Origin: Candidatus Tectimicrobiota bacterium | Lineage (GTDB): Bacteria; UBA8248 | NCBI GenBank assembly: GCA_016184445.1 | Contig: JACPCT010000359.1 | Location: 1 to 6,696, forward strand | Direction: 5' to 3' | DNA length: 6,696 nt | Shown: positions 1 to 5,387 of the stretch, piece by piece | Layout of the letters: each line of letters starts with the position of its first letter | How positions within the stretch are numbered: the stretch's first letter is position 1 | Position numbers and translations under genes: made by a program | The notes under the pieces: model-generated | The model's input: the letters and a program-made list of their open reading frames with translations, nothing else | Told to the model about the DNA's origin: nothing | Database searches by the model: none

Positions 1-1
1 G

Positions 2-877
2 GGCTTCGGCTGGGAGGACTGCCGGAAGCTCAACCCGCGCCTCATCTACTGCTCCATCTCGGGCTACGGCCAGACGGGGCCCTACCGCGAGCGGCCCGCT
101 TACGACATCCTCCTCCAGGCCGAGGGGGGCTTCATGAGCATCACCGGCGCCGCCGACGGCCCCCCCTGCAAGGGCGGCATCGCCATCGCGGACCTCACGA
201 CCGCCCTCTTCGCCATCCAGGGCATCCTCCTCGCCGTCCTCGCGCGGCAGAAGACGGGCCGGGGCCAGCACGTGGACGTGGCCATCCAGGACGGCCAGGC
301 CGCCCTCATGAGCCACATGGCGGGCAACTTCTTCGCCACGGGCGAGGCCCCCCGCCGCAACGGCAACCGCCACCCGAGCATCTCCCCCTACCGGGAGTTC
401 CGCTGCGAGGACGGGGAGATCATCGTGGCCGCCGCGAACGACAGCCTCTGGGACCGCTTCGCCCGGGCCATCGGGCGCGAGGACCTGGCCGACAGCCCGC
501 GCTGGAAGAAGAACCCCGACCGCGTGGCCGGGCGGGAGGAGATCGAGGCCGAGATCGAGCGCACCCTCGCCCAGGGCAGCCGGGCCGGGTGGATCGAGCG
601 CATCTCCAAGGGCGGCGTCCCCTGCGGCCCCGTCAAGAACCTCGCCGAGGTGACCTCCGACCCCCAGGTGCGCCACCGCGGGATGGTGGTCGAGGTGGAG
701 CACGCCCGCACCGGCACCCTCCGGATGATGGGCATCCCCATCAAGCTCTCGGACACCCCCGGCAAGGTCCAGCTCCCGCCCCCCCTCCTGGGCGAGCACA
801 CCGAGGAGATCCTCTGCGGCCTCCTGGGGCGTCCCAGGGGGGAGCTGGCGGGGCTCAAGGGGAAGGGCGTGATCTAG
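2..877 (+). CDS. CaiB/BaiF family CoA-transferase (type III), 3' portion
   Basis: The reading frame is open from the left edge to TAG at 875-877 and gives 291 residues. Family members are usually about 380-410 residues, so roughly the first 100 are missing. Family III CoA-transferases move CoA between carboxylic acids in the cytoplasm through an aspartyl-CoA anhydride. Seen in the sequence: NPRLIYCSISGYGQTGPY near the start (residues 14-31), then PAYDILLQAEGGFMSITG, both typical of the family. IADLTTALFA carries the Asp at 191-193 (residue 64) that aligns with the family's catalytic aspartate, followed by LARQKTGRGQHVDVA. The C-terminal part has PCGPVKNLAEVTSDPQV and LGEHTEEIL, also family-typical. 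The substrate cannot be told. An ATG at 134 is internal, because the conserved block continues upstream of it. A promoter-like site separates it from the F420 genes, so it is probably the end of another transcription unit. Confidence 0.93.
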   Translation, partial: GFGWEDCRKLNPRLIYCSISGYGQTGPYRERPAYDILLQAEGGFMSITGAADGPPCKGGIAIADLTTALFAIQGILLAVLARQKTGRGQHVDVAIQDGQAALMSHMAGNFFATGEAPRRNGNRHPSISPYREFRCEDGEIIVAAANDSLWDRFARAIGREDLADSPRWKKNPDRVAGREEIEAEIERTLAQGSRAGWIERISKGGVPCGPVKNLAEVTSDPQVRHRGMVVEVEHARTGTLRMMGIPIKLSDTPGKVQLPPPLLGEHTEEILCGLLGRPRGELAGLKGKGVI

Positions 878-878
878 G

Positions 879-924
879 GACGCCCCTTGCCTTCCCCCCG
901 GCGGGCCGATAGGATCGGGGCGTC
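879..924. promoter_or_regulatory. nested inverted repeats between the CoA-transferase gene and cofG
   Basis: GACGCCCC at 879-886 is perfectly complementary to GGGGCGTC at 917-924. Inside it, CCGAT (906-910) and ATCGG (914-918) form a second perfect inverted repeat around AGG. The inner repeat covers the proposed -10 of the cofG promoter, so it could be an operator. The outer pair could instead act as a weak terminator for the upstream gene, but no T-run follows. Function is inference. Confidence 0.3.
887..915 (+). promoter_or_regulatory. candidate sigma70-type promoter for the cofG operon
   Basis: TTGCCT at 887-892 and TAGGAT at 910-915 are separated by 17 bases. Each matches the vegetative consensus at four of six positions. 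Transcription would begin near 922, leaving about 40 bases before the proposed cofG start. It is the best-spaced pair in this short gap and would drive cofG-cofH and perhaps the genes beyond. In such GC-rich DNA a match of this quality is suggestive only. Confidence 0.35.
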
Positions 925-951
925 GCGGACCCTCTCGTCCCACGCCTCCCC

Positions 952-956
952 GGGAG
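952..956 (+). promoter_or_regulatory. ribosome binding site deciding the cofG start
   Basis: GGGAG at 952-956 lies 7 bases before CTG at 964. The cofG frame has a stop at 910-912 and no ATG, GTG or TTG between it and 1018, so this site supports CTG 964 as the start. The TTG at 1018 would begin after the first radical-SAM cysteine. Confidence 0.45.
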
Positions 957-963
957 CCCGGCC

Positions 964-1983
964 CTGAGAGCCATCACCTACTCCTTCAACTTCACCCTGC
1001 CGGTCACCACCTGGTGCTTGAACCGGTGCGGCTACTGCAGCTTCAGGAGCGACGCGCCGGTGCTGATGGCCCCCGAGGAGTGCGCCCGCCGGGCCCGGGC
1101 CGCGGCCGCCCAGGGGGTGATCGAGGCCCTGGTCATGACGGGGGAGGGGATCGACCGCCACGCGGGGCTGCGCAGGCAGCTCAAGGCGTGGGGCTTCGGC
1201 TCCTACGCCTCCTACTGCGCCGAGGTCTGCCGCATGTGCCTGGCGGAGGGCCTGCTCCCCCACACCAACATCGGCACCCTGGAAGCGTGGGAGCTCGATC
1301 TCCTGAAACCCTGGAACGTGAGCATGGGGATGATGGTCGAGACGGTGAGCCCCGGGGCCACGCGCGGGGTGGCCCACCGCCACGCCCCCACCAAGGCGCC
1401 GGAGCTGCGGCTGGCCACCGTGGAAGAAGCGGGAAAGCTCGGGATCGCCTTCACGACGGGCATCCTCATCGGCATCGGGGAGCGGCCCGGGGAGCGGGTC
1501 GAGACCCTGGAGGCCGTCGCGGCGCTCCACGCCAAGCACGGGCACATCCAGGAGATCATCCTCCAGCCCCTGAACCCCCAGCCGGGCACCCTCATGGCGC
1601 GCTGGTCCAAGCCCCCGGATGAGGACGTGGCCGCCCTCATCCCCCACGTCCGGCGGCTCATGCCAGGGGTCCACATCCAGATCCCCCCGAACCTGGTGGA
1701 CGACCTGTCCGCCCTCCTGCGCGCGGGCGGGGACGACCTGGGCGGCATCGCCCCCGAGGCGGACCACATCAACCCCAACCGGCCCTGGCCCGAGCTGGAA
1801 GCGCTCGACCGCCGCCTCCGCCCCGGGGGGATGCACTTGAAGCTCCGCATGCCCATCTACGACGAGTTCATCGCGGCGGGCTGGTGCCCCGCGCCCGCGC
1901 GCCCGGCCGTCGAGAAGCAGCTTGAGAGGCGAGACCAGGCGGAGGGCCTGCTCGCCCCCGCCGCCGCGGGAGGAATCGCATGA
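964..1983 (+). CDS. cofG: 7,8-didemethyl-8-hydroxy-5-deazariboflavin (Fo) synthase subunit CofG, radical SAM
   Basis: CofG is a cytoplasmic radical SAM enzyme that cyclises the CofH product to Fo, the deazaflavin chromophore of F420, releasing ammonia. The product is 339 residues if translation starts at CTG 964, which is usual for the family. It opens with RAITYSFNFTLPVTTW, like other stand-alone CofG proteins. The [4Fe-4S]-binding CLNRCGYC follows, with cysteines at residues 18, 22 and 25 (codons at 1015, 1027, 1036). Further matches are VMTGEGID, the segment YCAEVCRMCLAEGLLPHTNIG, SMGMMVETVS, TTGILIGIGE, QEIILQPLNPQPGT and, near the C-terminus, IPPNLVDD and DDLGGIAPEADHINP. The start is odd: only TTG at 1018 is available among common start codons, and it would remove Cys18. 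CTG 964 has GGGAG 7 bases upstream. A base change from a lost ATG/GTG is the alternative. It overlaps cofH by four bases (ATGA), indicating translational coupling. Identity is firm; the start is less so. Confidence 0.93.
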   Translation: MRAITYSFNFTLPVTTWCLNRCGYCSFRSDAPVLMAPEECARRARAAAAQGVIEALVMTGEGIDRHAGLRRQLKAWGFGSYASYCAEVCRMCLAEGLLPHTNIGTLEAWELDLLKPWNVSMGMMVETVSPGATRGVAHRHAPTKAPELRLATVEEAGKLGIAFTTGILIGIGERPGERVETLEAVAALHAKHGHIQEIILQPLNPQPGTLMARWSKPPDEDVAALIPHVRRLMPGVHIQIPPNLVDDLSALLRAGGDDLGGIAPEADHINPNRPWPELEALDRRLRPGGMHLKLRMPIYDEFIAAGWCPAPARPAVEKQLERRDQAEGLLAPAAAGGIA

Positions 1984-3215
1984 CCCGGCCCTTCACCCTC
2001 GACATCCTGGACGCCTGGGAGGCGGGCGAAGAGCTCTCCGCCGGCCACGCCACCGTGCTCCTGGAGGACCCCTCGCCCGGGGCCGCCGAGCGGCTCCACG
2101 GCCTCGCCGACCAGGAGCGCCGGCGCGCGGCCGGGGACGAGGTCAGCTACGTCATCAACGCGAACGTCAACTTCACCAACGTCTGCTACACCGACTGCAA
2201 GTACTGCGGCTTCTACCGCCGCCCCAAGGACGCCGACGCCTACACCCACGGCGACGGCGCCCTGCGCGTGCGCTTCGAGCGCGCCCGGGGCTTCGGGGTG
2301 CGCGAGATCTGCATGCAGGGGGGGTTGAACCCCCGGATCTCGATCGACCGCTACGAGGAGGTGCTGCGCCTCGCGCGGGAGATCATCCCGGGCGTCCACA
2401 TGCACGCCTACTCCCCGGCCGAGATCGACCACATCCAGCGCAAGACGCGCCTCCCGCTCGAGGTCATCCTCGTCCGGCTCAAGGAGGCGGGGCTGGGCTC
2501 CATCCCGGGCACGGCGGCCGAGGTGCTGGTCGAGCGGGTGAAGAAGCTCATCAGCCCGGGGCGCATCCCGGTGGCCCGCTGGTGCGAGATCATCCGCGCC
2601 GCCCACGCCGTGGGCATCCCCACCACCTCGACCGTCATGTACGGGCACATCGAGCGGCCCGCCGAGCTGGCAGAGCACATGAACATCCTGCGCGAGATGC
2701 AGAAGGAGTCCGTGAAGGCGGGCGGCGCGCGCTTCACCGAGTTCGTCCCCCTCCCCTTCATCCCCTACGACAACAAGATGGGGGAGGAGTTCGGCATCCG
2801 GGAGATGGCCCCGCTGGACTACATCCTCCGCCTGCACGCGGTGGCGCGGCTCTTCTTCCGGGGCTGGATCGAGAACCTCCAGGTGGCCTGGCCCAAGATC
2901 GGCATCGAGGCCGCCAAGCGCGCCCTCCGCCTCGGGGTGAACGACCTGGGCGGCACCCTGATCGAGGAGAACATCTCGCGCACCTCCGGCTCCGAGTACG
3001 GCCAGAGCCTCTCTCCCGCCCAGTTCAACGCGGCCATCCGGGAGGCGGGGCGGGTGCCCGTCCAGCGCACCACGACCTACGACATCATCCGCGAGGGGGA
3101 CCCGCGCTGGCGCCATCCCCGGCCGGACGACGAGGCCTTCCTCGGCGGGGGCGCGCAGGGCGGAAGGAGGAAGGATTCGCTCCTCCCCCTCCTCGGCGCG
3201 GGCGGCTGCCGCTGA
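1980..3215 (+). CDS. cofH: 5-amino-6-(D-ribitylamino)uracil--L-tyrosine 4-hydroxyphenyl transferase CofH, radical SAM
   Basis: CofH is the first Fo synthase subunit. It cleaves tyrosine by radical SAM chemistry and adds its 4-hydroxybenzyl part to 5-amino-6-ribitylaminouracil, giving the substrate of CofG. The product is 411 residues. The ATG at 1980 overlaps the cofG stop and has GGGAGG at 1968-1973, six bases upstream. Residues 56-79 contain the core motif NFTNVCYTDCKYCGFYR with cluster cysteines 69, 73 and 76. Family signatures follow: EICMQGGLNPRISID, HMHAYSPAEI, SIPGTAAEVL, GIPTTSTVMYGHIE, FTEFVPLPFIPY, NLQVAWPKIG, NDLGGTLIEENISRTSG and VPVQRTTTYDII. The NDLGGTLxEE block and the adjacent cofG favour CofH over the related menaquinone enzymes MqnC and MqnE. 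The last 25 or so residues, rich in Gly, Arg and Leu, run beyond the usual end of the family and lie next to the intergenic repeats, so they may be an acquired tail. Confidence 0.95.
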   Translation: MTRPFTLDILDAWEAGEELSAGHATVLLEDPSPGAAERLHGLADQERRRAAGDEVSYVINANVNFTNVCYTDCKYCGFYRRPKDADAYTHGDGALRVRFERARGFGVREICMQGGLNPRISIDRYEEVLRLAREIIPGVHMHAYSPAEIDHIQRKTRLPLEVILVRLKEAGLGSIPGTAAEVLVERVKKLISPGRIPVARWCEIIRAAHAVGIPTTSTVMYGHIERPAELAEHMNILREMQKESVKAGGARFTEFVPLPFIPYDNKMGEEFGIREMAPLDYILRLHAVARLFFRGWIENLQVAWPKIGIEAAKRALRLGVNDLGGTLIEENISRTSGSEYGQSLSPAQFNAAIREAGRVPVQRTTTYDIIREGDPRWRHPRPDDEAFLGGGAQGGRRKDSLLPLLGAGGCR

Positions 3216-3228
3216 CAGAAGATCGCCA

Positions 3229-3298
3229 CTCCAGGCGCAGGGGCGTTCCATGGAACGCCCCTGCTCCAGGCGCAGGGGCGTTCCATGGAACGCCCCTG
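3229..3298. repeat. two perfect 35-bp tandem repeats, each with a 26-bp palindrome
   Basis: Copies at 3229-3263 and 3264-3298 are identical. Each is a 9-base lead (CTCCAGGCG) plus a perfect 26-bp palindrome built of the half-site CAGGGGCGTTCCA and its complement (3238-3263 and 3273-3298). The outer GGGGCG/CGCCCC ends and the following TGCAAA resemble the repeat elements after cofD, so these probably belong to the same dispersed family. In RNA each copy would make a 13-bp hairpin in the cofH to frhB-like spacer, with no T-run behind it. Confidence 0.9.
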
Positions 3299-3318
3299 CA
3301 AAAGCATTGCCCGATTTC

Positions 3319-3348
3319 CGCGGGGGCGAACGGCCGTCCGCCCCCGCG
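3319..3348. repeat. 30-bp near-perfect palindrome before the FrhB-like gene
   Basis: CGCGGGGGCG at 3319-3328 pairs with CGCCCCCGCG at 3339-3348. The middle ACGGCCGT (3330-3337) is itself a palindrome. Only positions 3329 and 3338 (A opposite C) break the symmetry. It ends at the start of the GAAGG ribosome binding site (3348-3352) of the next gene, so folding of the leader could affect initiation. Probably another member of the local repeat family. Confidence 0.75.
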
Positions 3349-3359
3349 AAGGCCTTCCC

Positions 3360-4761
3360 ATGACCCTCCACCACCCATCCTTCAAGGACATGATGAACGA
3401 CGTGGTGGCGGCGGGGAGCTGCTGCGAGTGCGGCAGCTGCGTCCTCGTCTGCCCCCACAACGTCATCGAGTACATCGGGGGCAAGCCCAAGCAGACGGCC
3501 AAGGCGGCGGCCCCCTTCGACTACTGCGGGGTGAGCGAGGGGATCGGCTGCGACGTCTGCGCCGCCGTCTGCCCCAGGCTCTGGCCCCGCGAGATACACT
3601 TGAAGGACGCTGCGTTCCAGGACCGCCGCCCCTGGGAGGACATCTTCGGGGTCTACCGCCACATCTTCGCCGCGCGCACCAAGGACGCAGGGATCATGGA
3701 GCGCGCCCAGGACGGAGGCATCGTCACCGCCCTGCTCGCCTGGGCCCTGGAGAAGGGGGAGATCGACGGGGCCGTGGTCGCCGCCGTGGGGGAGGACGAC
3801 CCTCCCTGCAACCCCAGCCCCAAGGTGGTGACCACCCAGGAGGGCATCCGCGCCAGCGCGGGGAGCTGGTACACCTACTGCCCGAACAACCTGGCGCTGG
3901 GGGAAGTCGCCGGGCGCGGCCTCAAGAAGGTGGCCTTCGTCGGGGTGCCCTGCCAGATCACCCCCATCCGCAAGATGGAGCTCATCGACCCCGCGCGGCT
4001 TCCTGCGCGGCTTCGCCGGGCGGGTGGCCCTCCAGATCGGCCTCTTCTGCACCGAGGTCTTCACCTTCGGCCTCATGACCGAGAAGATCGAGAAGGGCCT
4101 CGGCATCCCCCTGGCCGACGTCGCCAAGTTCAACGTGAAGGGGGAGGTGCTCGTCCACAAGAAGGACGGCTCGCTCGTCACCTTCCCCCTCGAAGAGGCC
4201 ATGCGGGACTACCAGCGGCCCGAGTGTCGGCACTGCGCCGACTTCTCGGCCGAGCTGGCCGACATCGCCTGCGGGGGGGTCGGCACCCGGGGCTGGACCA
4301 TCGTGGTGCTGCGCACCCAGCGGGGGGAGGAGGCCTGGCGCGCGTTCGAGGCGGCGGGCGGGGCCGAGACCATGCCCATCCGCGAGAACCGCCGCGCCTG
4401 GAACATCCTCCAGATCCTCGCCCGCCGGCAGCGCAACCGCATCCCCGTCCTCACGCCGCGGAGCGGCACGGCGGAGGGCCTGCCCCAGTACAGCCCCAGG
4501 GAGGGCGCCGGCTTCGCCCTGGCCCGCATGGCGGGGAGCGGCAAGAGCGCCGGGGAGCTGGAGGCCTGCCTCGGCACGGCCTACGGCGGGGAGGAGCGCC
4601 CCGTCCGGGTCGCGGGCTACATGGCGGGCCAGCCCATCCCGGGGGACCCGGGGGAGCCGCCCCCGGGCGAGAAGCGCAAGCTCCCGCCGCCCCCTTCTCC
4701 CGGCCAGGGGGGCGCGCCGCCCGGCTGGCGCCCCCCGGAGACGAAGGAGGACGCGGGGTGA
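3360..4761 (+). CDS. FrhB-family iron-sulfur flavoprotein (coenzyme F420 hydrogenase/dehydrogenase beta subunit-like), with apparent +1 frameshift
   Basis: FrhB-family proteins carry FAD and [4Fe-4S] clusters and move electrons between F420 and ferredoxin, hydrogenase or formate dehydrogenase partners; some relatives use other substrates. Joined across the frameshift, the product is about 466 residues. ATG 3360 has GAAGG 7 bases upstream; an ATG at 3285 lies inside a repeat. N-terminal cysteines 21, 24, 27 and 31 form CxxCxxCxxxCP; 56, 64, 67 and 71 form a second cluster site (GCDVCAAVCP). DGGIVTALLAWALEKG (from residue 118) and GVPCQITPIRKMEL (195-208) are family blocks. The frame then changes by +1 between about 3990 and 3999. 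In the new frame RGFLRGFAGRVALQIGLFC, FNVKGEVLVHKKDG, CRHCADFSAELADIACGGVG (Cys 289, 292) and GWTIVVLRT continue the family. The tail (about 428-466) is proline-rich, 13 of 39 residues. Without correction the first frame reads on by chance into the nitroreductase. Either the base is an error, the gene is broken, or frameshifting occurs. F420 use is inferred from the operon. Confidence 0.85.
3993..4014 (+). other. 10-bp direct repeat at the frameshift point of the FrhB-like gene
   Basis: GCGCGGCTTC occurs at 3993-4002 and again at 4005-4014, a 12-base period. The coding frame makes sense in the first frame up to GAC CCC GCG CGG (3987-3998) and in the next frame from TTC at 4000, so one base too many lies in about 3990-3999. 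Such a repeat could favour slippage during replication, misassembly or base-calling errors. The CCC codon at 3990-3992 is also a classical +1 slippage codon type, but nothing else here supports programmed shifting. Confidence 0.7.
4744..4750 (+). promoter_or_regulatory. strong Shine-Dalgarno deciding the nitroreductase start
   Basis: AAGGAGG at 4744-4750 is an excellent anti-16S match and lies 7 bases before GTG 4758. It shows that the nitroreductase starts here as its own protein, even though the FrhB gene's first frame runs through this point without a stop. Confidence 0.8.
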
Positions 4762-5387
4762 GCACCGAGAACCTCCAGACCGCCTTCGGGGGAGTGACGC
4801 TGGCCGACGCCCTCTTCTACCGCCGCTCGGTGCGCCGGTTCGCGCCCGAGCCCGTCCATCCGGACCGGCTGCGGGTGGCTCTCGAGGCGGCCTGCCTCGC
4901 CCCCAGCCCCCACGGGGCCGCCCCCTGGCGCTTCTGCCTCGTGGCCTCGCCCGAGGCGCGGCTGCGCCTCGCGGTGGAGATGGGGAAGGACTTCGTGCGC
5001 GACATGGAGCGGGAGGGCGTGCCCGAGGAGGAGCGCAGGCGCCGTCACGCGGGGAGCCTCCGCCTCCTCACCGGGGCGCCCGCCCTCATCCTCGCCGCGC
5101 TCTCCTACGAGGGGCTGGACAGCTACGACGACCCCGCCAAGCAGGCGAACGAGCGCATGATGGCCGAGCACAGCCTGGGCGCCGCCCTCCAGAACCTCAT
5201 GCTCGCCCTCGCCGCCCAGGGCATCGGCTCGGTGTGGCGCTGCGCCCCCCTCTTCTGCCCCGAGACGGCGCGGCGGGCGCTCTCGCTCCCGGAGGACTGG
5301 GTGCCCCGCGCCATCGTCGCGGCGGGACGGGCCGAGGCGCCCCCTCCCCCCAAGCCCGACGCGCGGCCCGCCGTCCTCATCCGATGA
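4758..5387 (+). CDS. stand-alone FbiB C-terminal-type nitroreductase, probable dehydro-F420-0 reductase
   Basis: This 209-residue protein matches the FMN-binding domain that forms the C-terminal half of mycobacterial FbiB. There it reduces dehydro-F420-0, the enolpyruvyl product of the CofD step, to F420-0. Seen: LADALFYRRSVRRFAPEPV (residues 15-33) with the RRS FMN-phosphate contact typical of nitroreductases; APSPHGAAPWRF; the helix VEMGKDFVRDMEREGVPEEE; LTGAPALILAAL; and the C-terminal block AALQNLMLALAAQGIGSVW with RCAPLFCPE, close to FbiB. GTG 4758 overlaps the FrhB gene's stop as GTGA and has AAGGAGG seven bases upstream. The end overlaps cofD as ATGA. No glutamyl-ligase (CofE) domain is attached or present in the window. 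The family also contains general nitroreductases and BluB-like enzymes, but the position directly before cofD makes the F420 role most likely. The reaction is inferred from FbiB. Confidence 0.87.
   Translation: MSTENLQTAFGGVTLADALFYRRSVRRFAPEPVHPDRLRVALEAACLAPSPHGAAPWRFCLVASPEARLRLAVEMGKDFVRDMEREGVPEEERRRRHAGSLRLLTGAPALILAALSYEGLDSYDDPAKQANERMMAEHSLGAALQNLMLALAAQGIGSVWRCAPLFCPETARRALSLPEDWVPRAIVAAGRAEAPPPPKPDARPAVLIR

Noticed and set aside
874..1836. 320-codon open frame on the - strand
   Set aside because: It is a shadow of cofG with biased composition and no family resemblance.
1018..1983. TTG 1018 as the cofG start
   Set aside because: It would remove the first cysteine of the radical-SAM motif and the conserved N-terminal strand that is clearly encoded upstream.
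3229..3298. CRISPR array
   Set aside because: There are only two directly abutting units with identical lead sequence and no unique spacers or cas genes.
3285..3359. upstream ATG start for the FrhB-like gene
   Set aside because: This ATG is the centre of a palindromic repeat and the extra 25 residues are repeat translation; ATG 3360 has GAAGG at good spacing and leads directly into the conserved region.
1857..4202. 781-codon open frame on the - strand
   Set aside because: It lies opposite cofG, cofH and the FrhB-like gene, has a low-complexity Gly/Ala/Asp/Val/Arg composition and no recognisable domain; GC-rich codon bias on the coding strand leaves such frames open.
5234..5383. longer cofD beginning at 5234
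   Set aside because: The extra 50 residues are an out-of-frame reading of the nitroreductase gene; the family N-terminus (LAGGVGGAK) follows directly after ATG 5384.
3285..5387. a single 700-residue fusion of an FrhB-like N-terminus with the nitroreductase
   Set aside because: The middle (about 4000-4757) is out-of-frame Pro/Arg-rich nonsense, while the true FrhB continuation is in the next frame. The nitroreductase has its own AAGGAGG and GTG start, so the fusion is an accident of the frameshift.
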